Shown here: positions 34,938-43,617 of the stretch, in pieces
How positions within the stretch are numbered: position 1 is the stretch's first letter
How the letters are laid out: each line of letters begins with the position of its first letter
NCBI RefSeq assembly: GCF_003351345.1
Contig: NZ_QQTO01000037.1
Span: 495,501 to 559,500, forward strand
Source: Allobosea caraganae
GTDB lineage: Bacteria; Pseudomonadota; Alphaproteobacteria; Rhizobiales; Beijerinckiaceae
Reading direction: 5' to 3'
Length of the DNA stretch: 64,000 nt
Translations under genes and position numbers: made by a program
Notes under the pieces: model-generated
The model's input: only the letters and a program-made list of their open reading frames with translations
Databases searched by the model: none
Told to the model about the DNA's origin: nothing

Positions 34938-34951
34938 TCCACTATAGTGGA
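34938..34951. promoter_or_regulatory. 14-base palindrome upstream of the PLP enzyme
   Basis: TCCACTATAGTGGA, perfect; its right end is 16 bases before the ATG at 34968. It is followed by CAAATTGGATCACT. Position and symmetry fit an operator. Confidence 0.45.
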
Positions 34952-34967
34952 CAAATTGGATCACTCC

Positions 34968-36122
34968 ATGACCAAGCGCACGCTCCATCCCCGCTCGCTC
35001 GCCGCTCAGGCCATGGGCAAGATCGACCCGCTGACCAAGGCGGTGGTGCCGCCGATCCACATCGCCACGACCTATATCCGCGATGAGGACAACGCTTACA
35101 GCTCCGGCTTCGTCTACGGCCGCCCCGATAACGAGACGACGCGCGAAGCCGAAAGCGTGCTCGCCATGCTCGAGGAGGCCAAGGCCGGCGCGCTGCTCTT
35201 CGGCTCCGGCATGGCGGCGGCGACTGCCGTCTTCCAGGCGCTTTCGCCGGGCGACCATGTCGTCGCCTCCAAGGTGATGTACTGGGCGCTGCGCTCCTGG
35301 CTGCTGACCGAGGCGACGCGCTGGGGCCTCAAGATCGACTTCGTCGAGACCGACGACCTCGTCGCGCTCGAGGCGGCGGTGAAGCCGGGCGTCACCAAGC
35401 TGGTCTGGGCCGAGACGCCCTCGAACCCGCTCTGGACCATCACCGACATCGCCGGCGCCGCCGAGATCGCCCATGCCGCCGGCGCGAAGCTTGCGGTCGA
35501 CTCGACCTGCGCCTCGCCGGTCCATACCCGCCCGCTGACGCTCGGCGCCGACATTGTCATGCATGCCGCCACCAAGGTGCTGAACGGCCATTCCGACGTC
35601 GTCGCCGGCGCGCTTTGCGCTCGCGAGGACGACGAGTTCTGGGGCCGCGTCAAGACCGTACGCAAGATGCAGGGCGGCATCCTCGGCCCGTTCGAGGCCT
35701 ATCTGCTGATGCGCGGCATGCGCACGCTCCATGTCCGCCAGGAGCGCCAATCGGCCTCCGCTATGACGCTCGCCCAAAAGCTGTCGGCCCATCCGCTGGT
35801 GGCGCGCGTGCTCTATCCCGGCCTGCCGCAGCATCCCGGCCACGACATCGCCGCCCGGCAGATGGAGGGCGGCTTCGGCTACATGCTCTCGATCCAGGTC
35901 ACCGGCGGCGAGGCGGCTGCGGTCAAGGCCGCTGCCCATGTCGAACTCTACAAGCGCGCGACCTCGCTCGGCGGCGTCGAGAGCCTGATCGAGCACCGCG
36001 CCTCGATCGAGGGCGCCGGTTCGCCCTGCCCGACCGACCTGCTCCGCCTCTCGACCGGCATCGAGGATGTCGAGGACCTCTACGCCGATATCGACCAGGC
36101 GCTGAGGGTTGGGCACGCGTAG
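34968..36122 (+). CDS. Cys/Met metabolism PLP-dependent enzyme
   Basis: A 384-residue fold-type I PLP enzyme of the cystathionine beta/gamma-lyase and synthase family (COG0626). Key text: GFVYGRPDNETTREAE, LLFGSGMAAATAVFQAL for cofactor phosphate binding, WAETPSNPLWTITD, DSTCASPVHTRPL, and the lysine in HAATKVLNGHSDVVAGAL that carries PLP. Whether it acts as a lyase or a transsulfuration enzyme is not decidable. ATG 34968 follows a GGAT...CACTCC leader; the upstream in-frame GTG lies inside a palindrome. Confidence 0.9.
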   Translation: MTKRTLHPRSLAAQAMGKIDPLTKAVVPPIHIATTYIRDEDNAYSSGFVYGRPDNETTREAESVLAMLEEAKAGALLFGSGMAAATAVFQALSPGDHVVASKVMYWALRSWLLTEATRWGLKIDFVETDDLVALEAAVKPGVTKLVWAETPSNPLWTITDIAGAAEIAHAAGAKLAVDSTCASPVHTRPLTLGADIVMHAATKVLNGHSDVVAGALCAREDDEFWGRVKTVRKMQGGILGPFEAYLLMRGMRTLHVRQERQSASAMTLAQKLSAHPLVARVLYPGLPQHPGHDIAARQMEGGFGYMLSIQVTGGEAAAVKAAAHVELYKRATSLGGVESLIEHRASIEGAGSPCPTDLLRLSTGIEDVEDLYADIDQALRVGHA

Positions 36123-36148
36123 ACGACCTCTACCGGCAACCGAACAAA

Positions 36149-36306
36149 GCGCGGGGAACCCTCTCCTGTAAGGAGAGGGCAGGGTGAGGTGTAGGCCAGA
36201 ACACCAGTGAAGCTGAACCAGCCGCCGCGGTTAGCTCACAGCTACAGCGTCAAACGGCCGACACCTCACCCCCACCCCTCTCCTTACAGGAGAGGGGCTC
36301 CCGCGC
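36149..36306. repeat. Extragenic palindromic repeat, family 1 copy C (inverted, empty site)
   Basis: Reads as the reverse complement of copies A and B. The complement of 36149-36179 is CCCTCTCCTTACAGGAGAGGG plus TTCCCCGCGC, the uninterrupted version of the site invaded by the MITE-like element in copy B. Confidence 0.82.
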
Positions 36307-36320
36307 CCTTCTCGCGAACC

Positions 36321-36908
36321 TCACAGCCAAATCCCCTTCGCCACCGCCAGCAGCCGCGTGCGTTCGGCCAGCCCATTGCGCCCGCCATTGATCAGCCGCG
36401 TCACGCGCACGACGTCATCCCCATCCGCAGCCTCGTTGATGCCGCGCTCGCGCCAATAGGCGAAGGCGATGGCGAGCGAGATCGCCGGGTCCTTCGCCAG
36501 CTCAGGGTTCGCTTCGAGATCGAGCCCGAGCAGCGCGCCATAGCGCCGGTAGTTCGACCGGCCGGTGAGCTGGAAGACACCACGGCCGTGAAAGCGCGCA
36601 CCGTCGCCCGGCTGCACGTTGCCGAGATCGCGCCGCCCCTCGTAGCGCGCGAAATAGGCCGTGTTGCCATACTCCTGCAGGGTGCGGAACCTGTCGGTCT
36701 CATGCGCCGCCTGGGCCAGGAAATGGCAGAGGCGCAGCCGCGTCGTGACGCCGTAATCCGCTGCCTGCCAGTCGAAGCCGGCGGCGATGCCGGCGATGAT
36801 CGCGGGTTTGCCTGATGGCACCAGCCGGCGAAGTTTTTCCTCGGTGACGGCCAGAGTCGGCGGCTCCGGCAGGTCCGCAACCGTCTCGGCCCATCCAAAC
36901 ATCGACAT
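36321..36908 (-). CDS. GH19-like chitinase/muramidase (endolysin-type)
   Basis: A 195-residue single-domain protein. CHFLAQAAHETDRFRTLQEYGNTAYFARYEGRRDLGN holds the probable catalytic Glu of AHE near residue 70. GDGARFHGRGVFQLTGRSNYRRYGALLG is the GH19/lysozyme-like core. Such proteins cleave chitin or peptidoglycan and are often phage endolysins. No signal peptide, holin or other phage gene is seen nearby, so export is unexplained. The start at 36908 has GGGAGCG about 6 bases upstream. Confidence 0.8.
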   Translation of the reverse strand: MSMFGWAETVADLPEPPTLAVTEEKLRRLVPSGKPAIIAGIAAGFDWQAADYGVTTRLRLCHFLAQAAHETDRFRTLQEYGNTAYFARYEGRRDLGNVQPGDGARFHGRGVFQLTGRSNYRRYGALLGLDLEANPELAKDPAISLAIAFAYWRERGINEAADGDDVVRVTRLINGGRNGLAERTRLLAVAKGIWL

Positions 36909-37053
36909 TCGCAGCGCTCCCCAAGGGTGGAAAAGCGCCATCATGCGGCCGCTCGGAGCGCCGGGGATAAGCCGAAGCAACTATCCCCGAAATCGTCACA
37001 GCGCTGAAACAGCGCCTCGCTAGCTCCGGCCATTCCCAAAGGAGGTGACGACC

Positions 37054-38352
37054 ATGCAAGCTCTCGAAACCAACCGCCGCGCGCTCCTGCTCGGTCTCGG
37101 CGCCGCCGCGCTGATGACCCAGGCCAGGCCCGCGTCCGCCCGTACTTTGCCGGCTCTGCCGACCGCCAATATCGGCGCCGACACGAGCTACTGGACCGCC
37201 GTGCGTAACCTCTACAGCGTCACGCCCGATATGGTGAACCTCGAAAACGGCTATTGGGGCATCATGGCCGAGCCGGTGAAGGCCGAGTACAAGCGCCTGA
37301 CCGACTTCGTGAATTTCGAGAACACGGTCTATGCCCGCACCAAGATCGGCAAGGACCTCGACGATGTCCGCACACCGCTCGCCGCCTTCCTTGGCGTCGC
37401 CCGCGAGGAGATCGCCCTCTCGCGCGGCGCGACCGAGGCGCTGCAGGCGCTGATCTCCGGCTACAACAAGCTCAAGCCCGGCGACACCGTGCTCTATGCC
37501 GATCTCGACTATGACTCGATGCAGTATGCGATGAACTGGCTCAAGGGCCGCCGCAGCGTCGACGTCGTCAAGTTCGCCATCCCCGAGCCCGCCACCCGCC
37601 AGGCCGTGCTCGACGCCTACGACGGCGCGCTCAAGGCCAACCCGAAGACCAAGCTGCTGCTGCTGACCCATATCAGCCACCGCACCGGCCTGATGATGCC
37701 GGTCAAGGAGCTCGCCGCCATGGCCAGGGCGCGTGGCGTCGACGTCATCCTCGACGCCGCCCATAGCTGGGGCCAGGTCGACTTCCAGGCCAAGGACCTC
37801 GGCGTCGACTTCATCGGCTTCAACCTGCACAAGTGGATCGGCGCGCCGCTCGGCGTAGGCATGATCTACATCAACAAGGACCGCCTCGCCGACATCGACT
37901 CCTACATGGGCGACGAGGATTTCAAGGCCGACGACGTGCGCTCGCGCCTGCACACCGGCACGCCGAACTTCGCCGCCCAGCTCGCCGTCCCCACGGCGCT
38001 GGCGCTGCATCAGGAGATCGGCCCGCAGGCCAAGGAGGCGCGCTATCGCCACCTGCGCAACTATTGGGTCTCGAAGGCCCGCGAGCTGAAGGGTGTGGAG
38101 ATCCAGACCCCGGACGATCCGAGCATGGTCGCCGGCATCACCTCCTTCGCGCTGACCGGCAAGCGCACGGCGGCCGAGACCAACGCGATCGTCGCGAGCT
38201 TGCGCGACCAGCACAAGGTGATGACGGTGCGCCGCGGCGGCGTCGCCAAAGGCGACACGATCCGCATCTCGCCGGCGCCCTACATCATGGAGGCCGACTT
38301 GGACCGGTTCGTCGCCGCGCTGGCGGTGGTGTCGGGTAATCGGGCGGGTTGA
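37054..38352 (+). CDS. Tat-exported class V aminotransferase-fold protein
   Basis: A 432-residue PLP enzyme with an apparent Tat leader (NRRALLLGLGAAALMTQARPASA), unusual for aminotransferases. The fold-type I core is intact: LSRGATEALQALISGYNKL, VDVILDAAHSWGQVDFQ with the cofactor Asp, and FNLHKWIGAPLGVGMIY with the PLP-binding lysine. It resembles isopenicillin-N-epimerase-like and cysteine-desulfurase-like exported proteins. The substrate is unknown. AAAGGAGG precedes the ATG at 37054 with good spacing. Confidence 0.88.
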   Translation: MQALETNRRALLLGLGAAALMTQARPASARTLPALPTANIGADTSYWTAVRNLYSVTPDMVNLENGYWGIMAEPVKAEYKRLTDFVNFENTVYARTKIGKDLDDVRTPLAAFLGVAREEIALSRGATEALQALISGYNKLKPGDTVLYADLDYDSMQYAMNWLKGRRSVDVVKFAIPEPATRQAVLDAYDGALKANPKTKLLLLTHISHRTGLMMPVKELAAMARARGVDVILDAAHSWGQVDFQAKDLGVDFIGFNLHKWIGAPLGVGMIYINKDRLADIDSYMGDEDFKADDVRSRLHTGTPNFAAQLAVPTALALHQEIGPQAKEARYRHLRNYWVSKARELKGVEIQTPDDPSMVAGITSFALTGKRTAAETNAIVASLRDQHKVMTVRRGGVAKGDTIRISPAPYIMEADLDRFVAALAVVSGNRAG

Positions 38353-38355
38353 GTT

Positions 38356-38507
38356 CTTCCCTTCTCCCCTTGCGGGAGAAGGTGGCCCGCCGCAGGCGGG
38401 TCGGATGAGGGGTCGCGCCATCGTTTCCGGTTGGCGTGGCTGAGACGAAGCGCCGCAAGCGTCGCGCGACCCCTCACCCCAACCCTCTCCCGCAGGGGGA
38501 GAGGGGG
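38356..38507. repeat. Extragenic palindromic repeat, family 2 copy B
   Basis: CCCTTCTCCCCTTGCGGGAG at the left, GGATGAGGGGTCGCGCC and GTCGCGCGACCCCTCACC inside, CTCTCCCGCAGGGGGAGAG at the right. Homologous to 9634-9793. It lies between the convergent aminotransferase and prfC. Confidence 0.78.
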
Positions 38508-38516
38508 CAGGTCGCG

Positions 38517-40139
38517 CTACCCCTTCGCCACCTTCTGGTAGTCCTTCACATCCGAAAAGCTGATCTCCGGCACGCGCTCGGAATCGTATTTCAGCGTGAA
38601 CTGGCTGGACGCCATGAAGACCGGGTCGCCGTCGAGATCATCCGCCATCGACGAGGGCTTCAGCGCCACGAACTTCGCCAGCGCCAGCTTGTCCTCGCTC
38701 GAGACCCAGCGCGCGATCGCGAACTGGCACGGCTCGAAATCGACAGGCAGCGAATACTCCGCCTCCATCCGCTCCTTCAGCACGTCGAGCTGCAGCGCGC
38801 CGACGACGCCGACGATGGCGGGCGCGCCGTCATGCGGCAGGAAGAGCTGGACGACACCCTCCTCCGCCATCTGCTGGAGCGCCTCGCGCAGCTTCTTCGC
38901 CTTCATCGCGTCCTTGAGCTTGACGCGGCGCAGGATTTCCGGCGCGAAGCTCGGCACGCCCTTGAAGACGATGTCCTCGCCCTCGGTCAGCGTGTCGCCG
39001 ATGCGCAAGGTGCCGTGGTTCGGCAGGCCGACGATGTCGCCGGCATAGGCCTCCTCGGCGATCGAGCGGTCGCGGGCGAAGAAGAATTGCGGCGCGTTGA
39101 GCGGCATCGGCTTCGCCGTCCGCACCAGCTTCGCCTTCATGCCGCGCGAGAGCTTGCCCGAGCACACCCGCATGAAGGCGATGCGGTCGCGGTGGTTCGG
39201 GTCCATGTTCGCCTGGATCTTGAAGACGAAGCCGGTCATCTTCGCCTCGCCCGCCTCGATCAGGCGCTTGTCGGCCACCTGCGCCCGCGGGCTCGGCGCG
39301 TAGCGGCCGAGCGCGTCGATCAGGTCGCGCACGCCATAGTCGCGCAGCGCCGCGCCGAAATAGAGCGGCGTCATATGCCCTTCGCGGAAGGATTCGAGGT
39401 CGAAGCGCTTCAGCCCCTCGCGCGCCAGGAAGACCTCCTCGCGCCAGGTCTCGGCCAGCCCGTTCGGCAGGAGCTCGTCGAAGAGCTTGTCGTCCTCGCC
39501 GGCGACCGGCGTGCCGGCGTCGCTCTCGTCGCCCTTCTGGTTGCGGCGGAAGGTGTTGGAGGCGAAGTCGAGCGTGCCCACGAACTCGCGCCCGCGCCCG
39601 ACCGGCCAGGTCATCGGCGCGACGTCGAGTGCCAGCGTCGTCTCGATCTCGTTGATCAGGTCGAACGGATCGCGCGTCTCGCGGTCGACCTTGTTGATGA
39701 AGGTGACGATGGGGATGTCGCGGAGACGGCAGACCTCGAACAACTTCTTGGTGCGCGCCTCGATGCCCTTGGCGGCATCGATCACCATCACGGCGGAGTC
39801 GACCGCCGTCAGCGTGCGATAGGTGTCCTCCGAGAAGTCCTCGTGGCCCGGCGTGTCCAGCAGGTTGAAGACGTGCCCGGCATATTCGAAGGTCATCACC
39901 GAGGTGACGACCGAGATGCCGCGCTGGCGCTCGATCTTCATCCAGTCGGACGAGGTCTGGCGCCGCCCGGCCTTGGCGCGCACCTCGCCGGCGAGCTGAA
40001 TGGCGCCGCCGAAATAGAGCAGCTTCTCGGTCAGCGTCGTCTTGCCCGCATCCGGGTGCGAGATGATCGCGAAGGTGCGCCGGCGCGCATAGGGCGCCTC
40101 CGCCGCAGCCGGGCTATCCAGGGTCGAGATATCGGTCAT
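38517..40139 (-). CDS. prfC: Peptide chain release factor 3
   Basis: A 540-residue translational GTPase that recycles RF1/RF2 from the ribosome. G1 is ISHPDAGKTTLTEKLL near residue 32, G2 is around RGISVVTSVM, G3 is LLDTPGHEDFSEDTYRTL near 98, and G4 is TFINKVDRETRDPFDL near 152. FFARDRSIAEEAYAGDIVGL is domain II. Length is standard. Monocistronic; 33 bases from the end of the ABC permease, which is upstream on the same strand. Confidence 0.95.
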   Translation of the reverse strand: MTDISTLDSPAAAEAPYARRRTFAIISHPDAGKTTLTEKLLYFGGAIQLAGEVRAKAGRRQTSSDWMKIERQRGISVVTSVMTFEYAGHVFNLLDTPGHEDFSEDTYRTLTAVDSAVMVIDAAKGIEARTKKLFEVCRLRDIPIVTFINKVDRETRDPFDLINEIETTLALDVAPMTWPVGRGREFVGTLDFASNTFRRNQKGDESDAGTPVAGEDDKLFDELLPNGLAETWREEVFLAREGLKRFDLESFREGHMTPLYFGAALRDYGVRDLIDALGRYAPSPRAQVADKRLIEAGEAKMTGFVFKIQANMDPNHRDRIAFMRVCSGKLSRGMKAKLVRTAKPMPLNAPQFFFARDRSIAEEAYAGDIVGLPNHGTLRIGDTLTEGEDIVFKGVPSFAPEILRRVKLKDAMKAKKLREALQQMAEEGVVQLFLPHDGAPAIVGVVGALQLDVLKERMEAEYSLPVDFEPCQFAIARWVSSEDKLALAKFVALKPSSMADDLDGDPVFMASSQFTLKYDSERVPEISFSDVKDYQKVAKG

Positions 40140-40172
40140 GGCGCTGTTGAAGACAGGAAGGGGCGGCCGCTG

Positions 40173-40945
40173 TCAATTCTTCAAGCGGTAGCCGGTCCGG
40201 AAGATCCAGCCGACCACGGCGATGCAGACGGCCAGGAAGACCAGCGTCATCGCCAGGCTGATGGCGATTCCGACGTCGGCAAGCCCGTAGAAGCTCCAGC
40301 GGAAGCCGCTGATCAGGTAAACCACCGGGTTGAAATAGGCGATGGTACGCCAGAAGCTCGGCAGCATCTCGATCGAGTAGAACGAGCCGCCGAGGAAGGT
40401 CAGCGGCGTCACCACCAGGAGCGGGATGACCTGCAGGCGCTCGAAGCCATCGGCCCAGATGCCGATGATGAAGCCGAACAGGCTGAAGGTCATCGCCGTC
40501 AGCACCAGGAAGAACAGCATGAAGACCGGGTGCTCGATCCTGAGCGGCACGAAGGCTGTCGCCGTCAGCAGGATGATCAGCCCGAGCAGGACCGATTTGG
40601 TCGCGGCCGCGCCGACATAGGCGATCACCGCCTCCCACCATGCCACCGGCGCCGAGAGCAGCTCGAAGATCGTGCCGGTGAATTTTGGGAAGTAGATCGC
40701 GAAGGAGGCGTTGGCGATGCTCTGCGTCAGCAGCGAGAGCATGATCAGCCCGGGCACGATGAAGGCGCCATAGGGCACGTCGCCGATCGTCGGCATATGC
40801 GAGCCGATCGCGCCGCCGAAGACGATGAAGTAGAGCGAGGTCGAGACCACCGGCGAGACGATGCTCTGCAACGGCGTGCGCCAGGTGCGCGCCATCTCGA
40901 ACATGTAGATGGCGCGGATCGCGTGAATATTGACGGCCATCGCGC

Positions 40946-40949
<4 letters not shown>
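40173..40949 (-). CDS. ABC-2 type exporter permease (YadH-like)
   Basis: A 258-residue six-helix permease of an ABC exporter. It begins MSAMAVNIHAIRAIYMFEMARTWRTPLQSIVSPVVSTSLYFIVFG, and GFRWSFYGLADV with LGGSFYSIEMLPSFWRTI near 185-230 is the ABC-2 signature region. It overlaps the ATPase gene by 4 bases (ATGA), so the two are translationally coupled and form one transporter. The pair resembles E. coli YadGH. The exported substrate is unknown. Confidence 0.9.
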
Positions 40950-41872
<923 letters not shown>

Positions 41873-42042
41873 GGCGCCCATATAGGCGATGTGGCTGGGA
41901 GATGCGACCGCATCGCCATGCGCCGCAAGCGCGGCGGAAGAAGCAGGCGCGCCTGTCAGGGCGCGTCAGGAACCGGAGCCGCGCGCCGAAAGAGGCGTCT
42001 CTGCTCGCCGACGCCGACGTGACAGAGATCGAGACATGGCAA

Positions 42043-42066
42043 AGGCCGGGAGCAAACTCCCGGCCT
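42043..42066 (-). terminator. Hairpin after the 24-aa peptide gene
   Basis: AGGCCGGGAG-CAAA-CTCCCGGCCT, a perfect 10-bp stem 27 bases beyond the peptide gene stop. On the minus strand the right side is followed by TTGCC, only a weak U-tract. It likely ends the short transcript. Confidence 0.6.
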
Positions 42067-42092
42067 CGATGTATTATTGGTAATTCTACGCC

Positions 42093-42167
42093 TCAGCGCA
42101 TGAAGAACCACAGCAGGATGATGAGCGGGATCGGAACACCGAGCAACCACAGAGCAATCGAGCGCAT
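42093..42167 (-). CDS. 24-residue membrane peptide
   Basis: A tiny frame encoding MRSIALWLLG then VPIPLIILLWFF and a short Met-Arg end: one hydrophobic membrane helix with a basic residue at each end. CAGGGGGC lies about 10 bases upstream of the ATG. An exact sigma-EcfG promoter motif (42203-42228) ends 36 bases before the start, and a strong hairpin follows the stop. Promoter, ribosome site, reading frame and terminator are thus all present in 190 bases. Similar one-helix peptides occur in other rhizobia, from memory. Role unknown. Confidence 0.72.
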   Translation of the reverse strand: MRSIALWLLGVPIPLIILLWFFMR

Positions 42168-42202
42168 GACATAGCCCCCTGTTGGACATTTATGCAGGAG
42201 GC

Positions 42203-42228
42203 AACGCCGTTGCGGCCGTGAATGTTCC
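42203..42228 (-). promoter_or_regulatory. Sigma-EcfG promoter for the 24-aa membrane peptide
   Basis: Minus strand GGAAC (42228-42224), 17 bases, CGTT (42206-42203), with the ATG 36 bases downstream. Exact consensus. Confidence 0.72.
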
Positions 42229-42275
42229 GCTTGGCCAGGCACCAAACGCGGTGCCAGCGCCGCCATCGGCCGTTC

Positions 42276-42791
42276 TTACTTGAAGGCGATGCCCTTGACG
42301 ATCTTGCCCATCGCGGCGTCATGCTCCTTGTGCCCGTCTTCCGAGGCCCAGTAGGTCAGCATGACGATCTTGCCGCTTGCGGCATTCGGGTTGATCGCGA
42401 TGTAGCGGATGATCGAGGCGCCGTCCTCGGTCTTCGCCTTCAGCTCGGTGAAGGACCAGGCGCGGCCGTCGACCTCCTGCTTCACCGTGTCGGAGGCGCT
42501 GGTGATGGTGACCCCCTCCTTGGTGAAATAGGCCTCGTGCTCCTTCTGGACGGCCTCGATCTCGCCGGGCGCGACCAGCTCGAACCAGACATAGACCTCT
42601 TCGTCGGGCGACTTGATCTCGGCGCCGCGCGTGATCTTGCTGTGAGTCCAGTCGTCGGGAATGGTGACCGTGGCGACGGGGTCGGCCTCGGTGATGCTGA
42701 CGGGACCGGCGAGGCTCGGGCCCGCCGGCAGGATAACGGCGCCGGCAAGGGCGAGCGTGAGGCTGAACGCGCAAACCAGGGTTCGCAGCAT
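42276..42791 (-). CDS. Secreted hypothetical protein
   Basis: A 171-residue protein with a clear signal peptide (MLRTLVCAFSLTLALAGAVILPAGPSLAG). The mature part has alternating beta/alpha text (VATVTIPDDWTHSKITRGAEI, VYVWFELVAPGEIEAVQKEHEAYF, ASGKIVMLTYWAS), reminiscent of DUF1795/PsbP-like single-domain periplasmic proteins. That resemblance is tentative. Monocistronic, between the small peptide gene and the uncharacterised gene at 42910. Function unknown. Confidence 0.82.
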   Translation of the reverse strand: MLRTLVCAFSLTLALAGAVILPAGPSLAGPVSITEADPVATVTIPDDWTHSKITRGAEIKSPDEEVYVWFELVAPGEIEAVQKEHEAYFTKEGVTITSASDTVKQEVDGRAWSFTELKAKTEDGASIIRYIAINPNAASGKIVMLTYWASEDGHKEHDAAMGKIVKGIAFK

Positions 42792-42909
42792 GGGAAATAT
42801 CCTTGGTGGGATGGCTCGGAAAAGGGCGCGGCACACCAGCGTGGTCACGCCTCTGCCGCAACGGCAACTTGTCATCGCGCAAAAGCTTTGCAAGGCGGGC
42901 GCAGCCGGC

Positions 42910-43536
42910 TCAGGCAGAGTTTGCGACGCTGCTGTGCCAGCGAGGTTGATAGCCGTTCGCAAGCGCCACCAATGTTGACGGCGGTGTGACGACGGCGACG
43001 AAACCCGCCGGCCGAGCTTGCTTTTCAGCATAGCCCGCAGGCGTCCAGAGCAGCGCCGCCTTGCCCCGCAGCGCCAGCCATTCGCCCGGCGCGGCCTCGA
43101 CCATCGCGCCATCGGGCAGGTCATCGGCCGGCAGCCTGTGCAGGCGCTTCGCTCGCCCGATCCGGCGCTCGCCATCGAGCAGCCGGTCGATCTCTGGAAA
43201 AAGCGGCGCCTCGTTCAGGCCGAGCCCGCGCACCAGCGCGGCGCGATAGCTGAGCGCATCGGCGCGGCGGCATTCCATGCAGGGCCGATGCCCGGCCGCC
43301 AGCGCCGTGACCTCATCGCAGAAGAACAGCTCGGTATAGAACCTGCCCCAAACCTCGCGCCGCCGGTTCTTGAAATCGAGCACGCAGCAGATCCATTGCC
43401 GGCTGGCATAGGCCCGCTCCGGCAGCGCCTGCGTCTCGGGATCATGAAAGCGCCCGCCGCGATTGCCGAAAAGCTCACCGCGCGCCGGATCGGCGAAGAG
43501 CGAGCCGTCAGGCCTGATGCGATTTGGCAGGGGCAT
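42910..43536 (-). CDS. Uncharacterised cytoplasmic protein with a CxxC motif
   Basis: A 208-residue protein that I do not recognise. It begins MPLPNRIRPDGSLFADPARGELFGNRGGRFHD. The segment RRREVWGRFYTELFFCDEVTALAAGHRPCMECRRADALSYR has a CMEC pair and a preceding Cys that could bind zinc. No signal peptide or helix. It is separate from its neighbours by about 80-120 bases and has no operon partner. The clear codon bias and strong start support it as real. Confidence 0.78.
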   Translation of the reverse strand: MPLPNRIRPDGSLFADPARGELFGNRGGRFHDPETQALPERAYASRQWICCVLDFKNRRREVWGRFYTELFFCDEVTALAAGHRPCMECRRADALSYRAALVRGLGLNEAPLFPEIDRLLDGERRIGRAKRLHRLPADDLPDGAMVEAAPGEWLALRGKAALLWTPAGYAEKQARPAGFVAVVTPPSTLVALANGYQPRWHSSVANSA

Positions 43537-43617
43537 GGGCGATCCGTTGGCGTAAGCGACAATCTCACTCTAGCGGAGTTTCCTGCCAGCGCATGGCGGC
43601 AGGTGCGGAGGGCCGAC

